From the NCBI GenBank assembly GCA_003327455.1, contig QOQU01000002.1:1-64000 (forward strand): DNA of 64,000 nt, read 5' to 3'. Source of the DNA: Anaerolineae bacterium (GTDB taxonomy: Bacteria > Chloroflexota > Anaerolineae > Anaerolineales > UBA4823). Below the pieces are notes generated by a model. The model had not been told where the DNA came from. It did not search any database and saw nothing but the letters and a program-made list of their open reading frames with translations. The position numbers were made by a program, and so were the translations under genes. This document shows, piece by piece, positions 26,894-35,670 of this stretch; within the stretch, counting starts at the first letter, position 1; each line of letters begins with the position of its first letter.

Positions 26894-27694
26894 TTAGAGT
26901 TGATCGATCACCTCTTCAAAAGTCTGACAGATCCAATCGGGTGGGGGATACCATGCTCTGGCTTGTTCGGGCGTTGTAACTCCAGAGAGAACCAGTGCGG
27001 TCTGACAGCCAAGTTTTTGTCCACCGAGAATGTCGGTTTCCAGACGATCACCAACCACCAAACAATCTTCCGGTTGAACGTTCATCCTCTCAAGGGCAAT
27101 CTGATACATCAATGGATCAGGTTTTCCAACGATAATCGGTTTTTTCTCACTTGCTGTTTCGAGTAAAGCCAAGATTGCACCAACCCCTGGAACAAGACCC
27201 TGAGGTGTCGGAAAGGTGCGGTCTCCGTTGGTTGCAATAAATTCCGCTCCAGATCGTAAAAGCAATGTCGCCTGGCATAATTGCTCAAATCTCAAATCCC
27301 AGTCCATCCCTACCACGACCGCTACCACAGATTCATTTTCTGTACCATTAGCGATGCGATATCCATGGTTGAGCATTTCTTGACGCAATCCATCCTTCCC
27401 GATCACAAAGATAGAACTCCCCGGCGGGAAATGATTGACCATATACATCGCTGCAGCTTGAGGTGAGTTGACAATTTGATCAGCCGATAATGTCACCCCG
27501 AATGAAGCTAACTTTTGGAGATATTGCTGGACGGTCAGGGTGGCGTTATTGGTGGCTAAAGTGATCTTTAAGCCTTTGGCGTAAATCTTCGCAAAGATTT
27601 GCCCTAAGTCTCCAATCGGTTGGGACTGGCGCCATAAGACTCCATCCATGTCAACAATCAGGGCTCTTACAGAATTCTTTTCCTGGAAGCTCAT
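26894..27694 (-). CDS. HAD-IIA family phosphatase (NagD-like)
   Basis: 266 residues. HAD motif I IVDMDGVLWR (nucleophile Asp near residue 14), motif II ATNNAT, C2-type cap, KPDPLMYQIA with motif III Lys, and VVGDRLETDI motif IV. Related enzymes hydrolyse nucleotide or p-nitrophenyl phosphates or 2-phosphoglycolate; the substrate cannot be fixed here. Two bases separate it from rlmN. Confidence 0.88.
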   Translation of the reverse strand: MSFQEKNSVRALIVDMDGVLWRQSQPIGDLGQIFAKIYAKGLKITLATNNATLTVQQYLQKLASFGVTLSADQIVNSPQAAAMYMVNHFPPGSSIFVIGKDGLRQEMLNHGYRIANGTENESVVAVVVGMDWDLRFEQLCQATLLLRSGAEFIATNGDRTFPTPQGLVPGVGAILALLETASEKKPIIVGKPDPLMYQIALERMNVQPEDCLVVGDRLETDILGGQKLGCQTALVLSGVTTPEQARAWYPPPDWICQTFEEVIDQL

Positions 27695-27800
27695 CGTCTA
27701 TCCTGGTTAGCGAGATAAGGAGGGAGGCAGTGTCGTAGCAACTTCCTCACCGCTCCCTCTGGTGATGTTTCGATAGCTTTGCCTGCTGAATTAGAACACC

Positions 27801-28433
27801 TTATTTCGGCTGGGGCACCAAACGCTTTGCTTCAGGAATCTCCATTACCTGATCGACAATGCCATACTCAACGGCTTGTTGAGCCGTAAGGTAGAAATCG
27901 CGTTCGGTGTCTTTTTCAATTGTTTCGATGCTTTGGCCGGTATGCATAGAGAGGATTTCATTTAAGCGCGACTTCAGACGCAAAATCTCTTTTGCCTGAA
28001 TCTCGATGTCGGATGCCTGTCCCTGCGCCCCACCTAATGGTTGGTGCATATGGATGGTAGCATGGGGTAGGGCATAACGCTGACCCTTCGTGCCGGCCGT
28101 CAGCAAAACAGTGCCGAAGGAGGCTGTCATACCTACTGCCAGGGTACTGATAGGATTGGGGATCATTTGCATCGTGTCGTAGATTGCCATGCCGGCGTAC
28201 ACTTGACCCCCTGGCGAGTTGATGTACATCTGAATCGGGCTTTCGGGGTCTTCGCTGCTCAGATAAAGCAGTTGAGCAACAATGAGATTAGAAACCTGAT
28301 CGTTAATTGGCGTTCCCAGAAAGACAATGCGATTTTTGAGCAGCAAAGAATAGATGTCATAAGCCCGCTCACCATGTCCTGAGGTTTCGATTACCATCGG
28401 AATTAAGGAGGTTGGAGGTAGTATGTGTGTCAT
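27801..28433 (-). CDS. clpP: ATP-dependent Clp protease proteolytic subunit
   Basis: 210 residues. Catalytic triad S105 (TASFGT), H130 (IHMHQP) and D175 (EKDTERD). The Ser neighbourhood ASFGT differs slightly from the usual [21 protein letters not shown] is the typical N-terminal gate. It forms the tetradecameric chamber with ClpX/ClpA. It follows tig by 47 nt, the common tig-clpP order; clpX is not next to it. Confidence 0.95.
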   Translation of the reverse strand: MTHILPPTSLIPMVIETSGHGERAYDIYSLLLKNRIVFLGTPINDQVSNLIVAQLLYLSSEDPESPIQMYINSPGGQVYAGMAIYDTMQMIPNPISTLAVGMTASFGTVLLTAGTKGQRYALPHATIHMHQPLGGAQGQASDIEIQAKEILRLKSRLNEILSMHTGQSIETIEKDTERDFYLTAQQAVEYGIVDQVMEIPEAKRLVPQPK

Positions 28434-28480
28434 TTTTCCTGTCCTTCTACCAATTCTAATTTTGTTATTTTTACACGAAT

Positions 28481-29956
28481 TTATTGTTCTGAATCAGATT
28501 TGTTTTCGGTAATACTTTCTTCGGGCATGCTGACTGCCTCAATTTCTGATTTATTCATTCCTTCGAATCCTGAGGTTTCTGTTTCAGGCGGATTAACTTC
28601 ACTATTGGATTCTTGCTCCTCTATATTATTTTCTTCGCCTTTCGCAATCTGCCTCAATTTTTCAATAGCGCCGTTCAATACCTGGTCGTACATGTTTCGT
28701 TCGGAGATGCGAATGGCAATGCTATCTAACAATTGCTTGGGGATGCGAGAATCTTTTGACCTCTCGACAAGGTCTTGCATCACCGTTTGGGTTTCCTGGG
28801 TAACTTTTAGCGGGTCGAAGCGAATATTTTCTTTTTTGGCTATTTCCAGTAATGCTAACGAGGATTTAACGCGGTATTCAACGTTTTTGTTAACTTCTTC
28901 TTCGAATTGTTCTTCACTGAGACCTTTGATTTTTTTATAAAGATCAAGATCAATGTTTAGCTGGTTCAATCGCTGTTGCAATTCCTTGATATAGGCTTTA
29001 CGCTCATTTTCAACTAATACAAGAGGATATTCGATGTCGGAACAATTTACTAACTCTTGAATGACTTTTGTATCATACTCTTCTTGAGATTCTGCCTGTG
29101 CTTGTGCCTCTAACATTGAGCGAACCGAGCTTCTTAATTCCTCCAAAGATGTGTATTCACCAATCGATTGGGCAAACTCATCGTTTAGTTCGGGCAAAAC
29201 ACGCCCCTTGACTTGTTTGATGGTGACATCAAAATGTACATTCATACCTTTGAAGGTAAGGTTAGGGCTATCTTCAGGAAAACTAAAGTCAATACCAAAA
29301 TGGTCATTGGCTTGTTTGCCGAGCAATTCTTTGCTAAACCCTTGAAAGGGATATTCCCAGGCCGTTTTACCTTCAGCGAGAACCTGGATCGGTATGTCGT
29401 GTTCTTCTAGTACGCTTTGAGAAGTAATTTCGCCATTTTCTATTCGATAACCCGTCAGGTCGATATAAACAATATCGCCTTCCTGAATTGATCGCTCTAC
29501 CGGTTCGATCACTGCATTCTGTTTACGTAATCGCTCTAAAGCTTCGTCTACTTCCTCATCGGTAACCACTGGCGGCTCGTAAGGGATACGAATAGCATGA
29601 TAATCTCCAATCTCAACCAGAGGCTGGAGCGGAATATGAATCTCTAATGTGAGAGGATTAATGTTCAGAATGGACTCTAATCTACCTTGGGCAAAAGGTT
29701 CAATATTTTCCTGCTCCAGTATCTCTGGATATACTTTGTCGAGGAATGTTTCGATCGTTTCTTCCTGAAGGGCTATAGGATCAAGGTGCTTGAGTAGTAT
29801 CGGGTAAGGTGCTTTACCAGGTCGAAAACCGGGAATGCGGACTTTCTTCCCCAATTTAAGGGCTGCATTCCGACGGGCATTTTCTGTCTCTTCAGGGGTG
29901 GCTTCGACCACCACTTTTAATACTCGGTTCTGTAATGGCGTTGTTTCTACTTTCAA
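28481..29956 (-). CDS. tig: Trigger factor (ribosome-associated chaperone, peptidyl-prolyl isomerase)
   Basis: 491 residues starting at a TTG codon with AAGGAAAG upstream. The N-terminal ribosome-binding domain contains GFRPGKAP, the FKBP domain spans about 150-240 ([11 protein letters not shown]), and the C-terminal helical chaperone region is followed by a roughly 55-residue Glu/Ser-rich tail longer than in E. coli. Upstream of clpP in one operon. Confidence 0.93.
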   Translation of the reverse strand: MKVETTPLQNRVLKVVVEATPEETENARRNAALKLGKKVRIPGFRPGKAPYPILLKHLDPIALQEETIETFLDKVYPEILEQENIEPFAQGRLESILNINPLTLEIHIPLQPLVEIGDYHAIRIPYEPPVVTDEEVDEALERLRKQNAVIEPVERSIQEGDIVYIDLTGYRIENGEITSQSVLEEHDIPIQVLAEGKTAWEYPFQGFSKELLGKQANDHFGIDFSFPEDSPNLTFKGMNVHFDVTIKQVKGRVLPELNDEFAQSIGEYTSLEELRSSVRSMLEAQAQAESQEEYDTKVIQELVNCSDIEYPLVLVENERKAYIKELQQRLNQLNIDLDLYKKIKGLSEEQFEEEVNKNVEYRVKSSLALLEIAKKENIRFDPLKVTQETQTVMQDLVERSKDSRIPKQLLDSIAIRISERNMYDQVLNGAIEKLRQIAKGEENNIEEQESNSEVNPPETETSGFEGMNKSEIEAVSMPEESITENKSDSEQ

Positions 29957-30010
29957 GGCTTATCTTTCCTTAAAGGTGGTATCTTGTTATTTATGCTTGG
30001 TGCTCGTACG

Positions 30011-30016
30011 ATTATA
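30011..30016 (-). promoter_or_regulatory. -10 box of the tig-clpP operon
   Basis: A perfect reverse-strand TATAAT about 55 nt before the TTG start of tig; the -35 candidate is A/T-rich and weak. It is the only clear promoter element in the gap 29957-30305. Confidence 0.4.
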
Positions 30017-30305
30017 TCACGCAGCGAAGAAAGGAATATAAAAAATTTATCAATAACACCAAATTTAAGCAGGGTCACAGAACTTCTCGAACATAGCCGG
30101 ATAATCGTGATAAAATCCGGTGACGTTCGCGGAAATCCAGCCGATTTGTTGGTCAGTGAGAAATGCCTTGTCGGCGATTTAGAGTTAAAACAACCCTAAC
30201 GATGAAAGGTATTGAGTCATGTGCCGTGATTTTTGGGGAAGATATACGCCACCCCCTATGGAACTGGATATGCGGGGGATGGGTTAGGCGAAAACCACCA
30301 AAAAA
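30017..30305. other. Intergenic stretch with imperfect GC-rich hairpin
   Basis: About 290 bp between tig and tRNA-Leu. An imperfect stem (CCACCCCC at 30249-30256 with GGGGG-A-TGG at 30274-30282, one bulged A), extended by CGCC/GGCG, lies downstream of the tRNA on its strand and could help end its transcript. Small open frames here have no convincing start or conserved look. Nothing else recognised. Confidence 0.4.
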
Positions 30306-30387
30306 TGGGGAAGGCGGGACTTGAACCCGCACGCCTCGCGGCACATGATCCTAAGTCATGCCTGTCTGCCAATTCCAGCACTTCCCC
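30306..30387 (-). tRNA. tRNA-Leu (TAG anticodon)
   Basis: 82-nt class II tRNA with a long variable arm. Acceptor GGGGAAG (30387-30381) pairs with CTTCCCC (30313-30307), discriminator A at 30306, anticodon loop CTTAGGA giving TAG, and a T-arm with GTTCAAGTCCC. CCA is not encoded. Confidence 0.95.
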
Positions 30388-30398
30388 AAGCAAAGCAA

Positions 30399-30427
30399 AT
30401 TATAAGCAAGGCTTTCGTATCCGTCAA
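30399..30427 (-). promoter_or_regulatory. Promoter of tRNA-Leu
   Basis: Reverse-strand TTGACG (30427-30422), a 17-nt spacer and TATAAT (30404-30399). The predicted start is about 5 nt before the tRNA 5' end. Confidence 0.75.
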
Positions 30428-30462
30428 TAATACCAAAGCACCATAGAAGTCAGGAACAATCG

Positions 30463-30879
30463 ATGAGCAGGATCATTAAGACACAAAACGGCTATCAAAT
30501 TCGAGAAAAAGCCCTGAAATTAATCGGAAAAGCAATATCCGAGTCTGAATATGTAAATAATAATGAATCTTATATAGAATTGGCATCATTTATTGCGCTA
30601 TCGTTGGATGAGATTGAAAATAGTATTCGGGAGACGACCGCGGCTTGGGAGAAAAGAGATTATTGGGTAAAAGCGGATCAATTTAGAGCAGAATGGAGCT
30701 GGGTAGGGCAGGCAAAAGACCAGCTTGTCCGGGCTATAAAGCAAAAAGACCTTCAAAAAATCGGGGAGGTATTTGAGGCATTGCGTAAGAATAGAAAAAT
30801 TCTAGAAGGAATGGTCAAAGTTCGAAAAGGGGTAGATTATTCAGGCTCTTACAGCCGCTTTAGAAACAGATTTGGATAA
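30463..30879 (+). CDS. Hypothetical helical protein
   Basis: 138 residues, largely amphipathic alpha-helical and rich in Lys, Glu and Arg, with aromatic positions spaced along the helices (EKRDYWVKADQFRAEWSW near residues 63-80). No membrane segment, no cysteines and no catalytic motif. The ATG at 30463 has only a weak SAGGA-like site. It ends about 115 bp before the recombinase gene. I do not recognise a family; one possibility is a small four-helix-bundle protein. Confidence 0.6.
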   Translation: MSRIIKTQNGYQIREKALKLIGKAISESEYVNNNESYIELASFIALSLDEIENSIRETTAAWEKRDYWVKADQFRAEWSWVGQAKDQLVRAIKQKDLQKIGEVFEALRKNRKILEGMVKVRKGVDYSGSYSRFRNRFG

Positions 30880-30919
30880 AGCTTGCTATCCCGTGGGGAG
30901 GAGAGATGACAGATTTGAC

Positions 30920-30948
30920 TTGACATATTTTGTATTTATGGTTATGAT
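30920..30948 (+). promoter_or_regulatory. Consensus promoter of the tyrosine recombinase
   Basis: TTGACA (30920-30925), exactly 17 nt, then TATGAT (30943-30948). One of the closest matches to the sigma-70 consensus in the window, which suggests strong intrinsic expression kept in check by the overlapping palindrome. Confidence 0.7.
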
Positions 30949-30965
30949 AACTATCATTATCATAA
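30942..30965. promoter_or_regulatory. Palindromic operator overlapping the recombinase -10 box
   Basis: Perfect 9-bp inverted repeat TTATGATAA (30942-30950) / TTATCATAA (30957-30965) with a 6-bp spacer. It covers the -10 box and likely start site, the position expected of a repressor site. The GATAA/TTATC halves resemble Fur-family boxes, although the spacing differs from the common TGATAAT-N-ATTATCA form. The regulator is unknown. Confidence 0.6.
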
Positions 30966-30994
30966 GCATAAATATGTTCTGAGAAAGATACCTA

Positions 30995-31996
30995 ATGGAC
31001 GAAAGTGTGAAATTTTCAGAAGCAATGAACGAGTTCCTGGAGATGATTCAACGCTCCAGAAGTCAGAATACATGCCGCAGTTATGCCAACGCCCTATCGT
31101 TCTTTCAAAAAACGATCCAGGATAAATTAAACGATCCTGATCCACCAATCTCGACCATCAAACAAAATGCTGTTCTTGATTGCCTGGAGTATCTGCGTAC
31201 CTACACCCCTGCCACAGAAAAATTATATCTGACAGCGATCTATCGCTTCTACGAATTCCTGGCTGCCTCGCAACTTATTGAAATCAATCTACCCAATCTT
31301 CGTCTTCTCATCCGCCAGCGGGCGCGTCGTTCGGGTCAACGTTTACCGCAATTTCCTAAAAAACAAATAGAATTAATTGTAGAATATGCAATAAATCTTA
31401 CAAATTCATTGCCTAAAAAAGGGAGCGAGCGATTGCGCCTCTTGCGGGATCGAGCTTTAATCCTCACACTTGCCGATACCGGTCTGCGAATTCACGAGGC
31501 TTGCAATTTGCGTCGCGGCGATATCGACTGGGCAGAACACAAAGCCATCATTATCGGCAAAGGTGATCAGCAAGCCGTTGTGCGCTTCTCGACGCGCTGC
31601 TTGCAGACAATTAAGGAATATCTAAACGAGCGTTCTTCGTTAGATGGAGCTTCGGGTAAACCTATTGGTGCATTGCCGGTTTTTGCCCGCCACGATCGCG
31701 GCGCTGGCAAGAAAATTAAACCCATCTCAACCACCACCGGGCGACAAATTATTGAACAGCATGTAAAGATCGCTTTGGGAGATGAAGCGTCGGAAACAAT
31801 CACCCCCCACTCTTTTCGCCACTATTTTGTAACGACGGTCTTGATGGGATCAGGTGGCAACATCAAGCTGGCTCAGGAATTGGCTCGCCATAAATCCATC
31901 AATGTTACGCAGCGCTATGCTCACCTTTCGGATGATGAGTTGGATCGCGGTTACCATGAGATTTTTAACCAGCCTTCATTTCCGAAAGAAAGGTGA
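30995..31996 (+). CDS. Tyrosine recombinase / integrase (XerC/D-like)
   Basis: 333 residues. N-terminal SAM-like core-binding domain (about 8-100) and a catalytic domain with all six residues: R165 (DTGLRIHEA), K189 (IGKGD), H272 and R275 (HSFRH), H299 (ARHKS) and Y308 (TQRYAH). The length is somewhat above XerC/XerD (about 300), with an insertion near 215-245. It could be the chromosome-dimer recombinase or the integrase of a small element; no att repeats or cargo genes are evident. Expression is from a palindrome-covered consensus promoter. Confidence 0.9.
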   Translation: MDESVKFSEAMNEFLEMIQRSRSQNTCRSYANALSFFQKTIQDKLNDPDPPISTIKQNAVLDCLEYLRTYTPATEKLYLTAIYRFYEFLAASQLIEINLPNLRLLIRQRARRSGQRLPQFPKKQIELIVEYAINLTNSLPKKGSERLRLLRDRALILTLADTGLRIHEACNLRRGDIDWAEHKAIIIGKGDQQAVVRFSTRCLQTIKEYLNERSSLDGASGKPIGALPVFARHDRGAGKKIKPISTTTGRQIIEQHVKIALGDEASETITPHSFRHYFVTTVLMGSGGNIKLAQELARHKSINVTQRYAHLSDDELDRGYHEIFNQPSFPKER

Positions 31997-32148
31997 GCAG
32001 CAAATCACTTTGTCAGAGTGAAAGATGTCATAAAAGAAGATACCTTTTGATAGTGCCTTTCTATTAAATTCTATGATGTCTATGTGAAATCTATCACTAA
32101 ACCACAAGGTAAGTCTTTAGTATGATGAAAAAGGATGGAGTTGAATCT

Positions 32149-33702
32149 ATGACAACCGAAGATCCAAGAATAGCAGAACTAAGAGCCTTGCGCGAGCAAG
32201 CCCGCTTGGGTGGCGGAATTGAGCGCATTGCCACTCAGCACGCCAAAGGTAAGTTGACCGCGCGTGAACGATTGGATATTTTGCTCGATAAAGGCACTTT
32301 CAATGAGTTAGAACCCTTTATTACCAATTTACCCGATGAAATGGGCATGGCTTCGGAACAATATTTGGGGGATGGCGTAGTCACTGGTTATGGTCAAATT
32401 AACGGGCGCACCGTCTATGTTTATGCCCAGGATTTTACCGTTTATGGGGGGACACTATCGGCGATGCAGAGCCATAAGATCTGTAGGGTAATGGACCTGG
32501 CAATGCGCAACGGTGTGCCGATCATTGGTTTGATCGACTCAGGTGGGGCGCGCATCCAGGAAGGCGTGCGCAGTCTCGGCGGGTACGCTGAAATATTTCG
32601 TCGTAATGCTCAATACTCAGGGGTGATCCCACAAATCAGTGTCATGCTGGGACCATGTGCGGGCGGAGCTGCATACTCCCCTGCTCTAACCGATCTGATT
32701 ATTATGGTTGAGAAAAAATCCTTCATGTTTATTACCGGTCCGGAGGTGATCAAGGCGGTCACCGGTGAAATCGTTGACCCGGAGACCCTGGGCGGTGCAG
32801 AAGTTCATATGTCAATCACTGGCACCTGTCATCTGGTTGCCTCAGACGAAGAAGAAGCACTCTGGTTAACCAAAAAGGTCTTGAGTTATCTTCCCTCGAA
32901 CAACGTCGAGAATCCACCTTATCTTCCCCCAACCGATGATCCCCTGCGGATGGATGAGGAGTTGAATTCGATTGTTCCTCTCGATCCTGCCCAACCCTAT
33001 CGGATGCATGATGTCATAGCTCATGTTGTCGATGATGGTGAATTCCTTGAGATTCAGCCGGGTTGGGCAAGAAATGCGATTATTGGATTTGCCCGCATGG
33101 GCGGCCATAGCGTTGGCATAGTGGCTCAAGAACCCAGCGAAATGGCAGGCATTATTGACATCGATGCATCGGATAAAATTGCTCGTTTTGTTCGGATGTG
33201 CGATTGTTTCAATGTGCCTATTCTTACTTTCGTCGACTCGCCTGGGTTTCTACCGGGTATTGACCAGGAACATAGTGGCATCATCCGCCATGGTGCAAAA
33301 GTTCTTTACGCTTATTCTGAAGCCACTGTTCCCAAGATCACCGTGATTACCCGCAAGGCGTACGGAGGGGCTTATGTCGTGATGAGCAGCAAATACCTTG
33401 GCACAGATGTTACCTATGCCTGGCCAAGTGCTGAAATTGCAGTGATGGGCGCAGAAGGAGCTGTTAATATCCTATATCGCAAAATAATTGAAAAAGCAGC
33501 CGACCCTGCTGCTGAACGGGCAAGATTGGTTGAACAATATCGGGCGCAATTTAACAACCCCTATTATGCTGCCAAGGCTGGCTATGTCGATGATATTATT
33601 GAACCAAGGGAAACGCGTCCGAAAGTCATTGCCTCTCTGGCTGCTCTGCGAGATAAATTTTCTTCAGCGCCGCCGCGCAAACATGGCAACATACCAATGT
33701 GA
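32149..33702 (+). CDS. Carboxyltransferase subunit of Na+-translocating acyl-CoA decarboxylase (MmdA-like)
   Basis: 517 residues from the ATG at 32149, which has GGAG 8 nt upstream; two earlier in-frame ATGs (32122, 32125) remain possible. Crotonase-fold carboxyltransferase, related to PccB/MmdA: GGARIQEGVRSLGGYAEIF and GPCAGGAAYSPAL are the N-half oxyanion region, and TFVDSPGFLPG and KAYGGAYVVM the C-half. It moves the carboxyl group of methylmalonyl-CoA (or a similar acyl-CoA) to biotin. The operon also encodes small membrane, biotin and Na+-pump subunits and no biotin carboxylase, so decarboxylation is the expected direction. Confidence 0.9.
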   Translation: MTTEDPRIAELRALREQARLGGGIERIATQHAKGKLTARERLDILLDKGTFNELEPFITNLPDEMGMASEQYLGDGVVTGYGQINGRTVYVYAQDFTVYGGTLSAMQSHKICRVMDLAMRNGVPIIGLIDSGGARIQEGVRSLGGYAEIFRRNAQYSGVIPQISVMLGPCAGGAAYSPALTDLIIMVEKKSFMFITGPEVIKAVTGEIVDPETLGGAEVHMSITGTCHLVASDEEEALWLTKKVLSYLPSNNVENPPYLPPTDDPLRMDEELNSIVPLDPAQPYRMHDVIAHVVDDGEFLEIQPGWARNAIIGFARMGGHSVGIVAQEPSEMAGIIDIDASDKIARFVRMCDCFNVPILTFVDSPGFLPGIDQEHSGIIRHGAKVLYAYSEATVPKITVITRKAYGGAYVVMSSKYLGTDVTYAWPSAEIAVMGAEGAVNILYRKIIEKAADPAAERARLVEQYRAQFNNPYYAAKAGYVDDIIEPRETRPKVIASLAALRDKFSSAPPRKHGNIPM

Positions 33703-33718
33703 CCAAAAGAGGTGCTCA

Positions 33719-34051
33719 ATGAATGAGTTTATTCTCGCGCTCCAGATCACGATCCTTGGTATGTTCTTGATCTTTATCGCCATGGTTTTGCTGTGGACGG
33801 TGCTTTCCTTGCTGGTGTTTCTCCTGGCGAAAGTGCAAGAGAAGGCTCCCCAAAGAGAGAAAATTTTTAATCAAGAGGAAGATCAGGAATTAATGAGACA
33901 ACACGCTGTTGCCATTGCGGTCAGTACAGCAATCCATCAAAGAAATTCAGCCGGGCCTGGCCGCTTTCCATTACCACCGACAGCGATTGTATCCGCCTGG
34001 CAAGCTGTTTTGCGCAGCCAGATTTTGAGTAAAAGAGGGGTGATTAAATGA
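33719..34051 (+). CDS. Small membrane subunit of Na+-translocating decarboxylase (OadG/MmdD type)
   Basis: 110 residues from the ATG at 33719, with AAGAGGTG upstream. One strong N-terminal transmembrane helix (about 7-40), a charged linker, then a soluble tail with VAIAVSTAIHQ, typical of the gamma/delta subunits that hold the complex together and help bind metal. The stop overlaps the next start (ATGA). Confidence 0.82.
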   Translation: MNEFILALQITILGMFLIFIAMVLLWTVLSLLVFLLAKVQEKAPQREKIFNQEEDQELMRQHAVAIAVSTAIHQRNSAGPGRFPLPPTAIVSAWQAVLRSQILSKRGVIK

Positions 34052-34491
34052 AATATAAGGTGAAAATTCACGACAAGCTATTTGAAGTTGAAATCGAAAA
34101 TATTGACCAGTGCCCGATCATAGCCATCGTCGATGGTTTTAAATATGAGGTCTATCCGGTTGAAGAGAAGATTGAAAAACCTCCCAAGCGAGGTACAGGT
34201 GTATTGCCTGCCTCAACACAACCTGCATTGTCAGCGCCCAAAACTACTGCGACAAATCCTCTGAATACAGTCAAATCACCTATTCCTGGTGTTGTGACCA
34301 GCATTGAAGTAATTATCGGGCAAGAAGTTCAAGAGGGTGAACCTCTCTGTGTCATAGAGGCAATGAAAATGAAGAACACCATTCGTTCACCACGCAGTGG
34401 CGTGATCAAGTTTATTCCAATCCAGGTTGGTAAGCACGTTCGTCACAATGAAGTCCTGATCGAATTTGAAGGGGACTCTAAAGCAGTATGA
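34048..34491 (+). CDS. Biotin carboxyl carrier subunit of the decarboxylase
   Basis: 147 residues. Biotinyl domain at about 75-145 with the EAMKM motif; K107 is the biotin site. The preceding Pro/Thr/Ala-rich linker (about 42-75) gives the swinging arm its reach between carboxyltransferase and membrane subunit. The N-terminal 40 residues form a small beta domain as in MmdC/GcdC-like carriers. Overlaps both neighbours by 4 nt. Confidence 0.92.
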   Translation: MKYKVKIHDKLFEVEIENIDQCPIIAIVDGFKYEVYPVEEKIEKPPKRGTGVLPASTQPALSAPKTTATNPLNTVKSPIPGVVTSIEVIIGQEVQEGEPLCVIEAMKMKNTIRSPRSGVIKFIPIQVGKHVRHNEVLIEFEGDSKAV

Positions 34492-35609
34492 ATCCATCCT
34501 GGTTGGGCGTTTTAGAACTATTTAAGGGTTTCCAGGATCTAAACCTTGCAAAAATTTTAATGATCCTTGCCGGTTTGATCTTGATCTATCTTGCCATTGT
34601 CAAGGAATATGAACCGGTTTTGCTGCTTCCAATTGGTTTCGGTTGCATCGTGACCAACCTACCCTTCTCAGCATTGACGGGGGAGCACGGTTTTCTTACC
34701 CTGCTTTACCAAACCGGGATTGTGACCGAGTTATTTCCCTTGTTGATCTTTGTTGGGGTCGGGGCAATGATAGATTTTAGCCCATTGTTGTCCAGACCCT
34801 CGTTATTGATCTTTGGTGCAGCCGGCCAGTTTGGGATCTTTGGCACGTTGATCCTGGCAACTCTGCTGGGGTATCGTCTACCGCAAGCAGCTTCCATAGG
34901 GATTATCGGGGCAATTGACGGGCCGACATCTATTTATGTTGCTACAAAATTAGCTCCTGAGCTTCTCGCGCCAATTGCTGTGGCTGCCTACTCTTATATG
35001 AGTCTCATACCAATTATTCAACCTCCGATAATGAAATTGATCACTAACCGAAAAGAGCGGGCTACAATGATGGCTTATCTCGACAAACCCGTCTCTAAAA
35101 CCATGCGGGTTATTTTTCCGATTGGAGTTACAATACTTGTGTCGATCCTCGTTCCCGATGCTGCCCCTTTGATTAGTATGCTCATGTTAGGCAACCTGCT
35201 CCGAGAGAGCGGTGTGGTCGAGAGGCTGAATCAGTCGGCGCAAAATGAGATCATTAACGTTTCTACACTGTTCTTGGGTCTGGCAATTGGTTCTACCATG
35301 AAAGCTGAGAATTTTGTGCGCCTGGATACTTTGATTGTACTGATTTTAGGTTTGCTTGCATTTGGTTTGGATACTTTTACGGGACTGGTGTTTGGGAAAT
35401 TCGCCTATTGGATAACAAAAGGAAAGATAAACCCCTTAATTGGAGCGGCAGGCATCAGCGCCTTTCCAATGGCTGGAAGGCTGGCAGCCCGCATGGCAAA
35501 TGAGGAAAACCCGGATAACTTTATTATCATGCAGGCCATGGCGACCAATACGGCAGGGCAGATTGCCAGCGTGATTGCGGGTGGAGTTCTATTGGCTTTA
35601 GTCCGTTAG
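34488..35609 (+). CDS. Na+-pumping membrane subunit beta of the decarboxylase (OadB/MmdB/GcdB)
   Basis: 373 residues with about nine to eleven hydrophobic segments. Family motifs are conserved: IGAIDGPTSIYVA with the essential Asp (D144), PIIQPPIMKLIT, and AISAFPMA-like and ATNTAGQIAS near the C-terminus. It decarboxylates carboxybiotin and exports Na+. With the three preceding genes this makes a complete enzyme, so the cell likely builds a sodium gradient from decarboxylation. Confidence 0.95.
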   Translation: MNPSWLGVLELFKGFQDLNLAKILMILAGLILIYLAIVKEYEPVLLLPIGFGCIVTNLPFSALTGEHGFLTLLYQTGIVTELFPLLIFVGVGAMIDFSPLLSRPSLLIFGAAGQFGIFGTLILATLLGYRLPQAASIGIIGAIDGPTSIYVATKLAPELLAPIAVAAYSYMSLIPIIQPPIMKLITNRKERATMMAYLDKPVSKTMRVIFPIGVTILVSILVPDAAPLISMLMLGNLLRESGVVERLNQSAQNEIINVSTLFLGLAIGSTMKAENFVRLDTLIVLILGLLAFGLDTFTGLVFGKFAYWITKGKINPLIGAAGISAFPMAGRLAARMANEENPDNFIIMQAMATNTAGQIASVIAGGVLLALVR

Positions 35610-35670
35610 TCCAGTTTTGATTTAGAAAGAGATTACAGAAGATCGAGGGAAGAATGGAGGGTAGAATAGA

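Noticed and set aside
29984-30199. 71-codon forward open frame between tig and tRNA-Leu
   Set aside because: No ribosome-binding site and no recognisable protein features; it overlaps the tig promoter region.
34048-34491. Biotin protein as part of an acetyl-CoA carboxylase
   Set aside because: No biotin carboxylase gene is present, and the gene overlaps the OadB-type Na+ pump subunit gene, which points to a decarboxylase.
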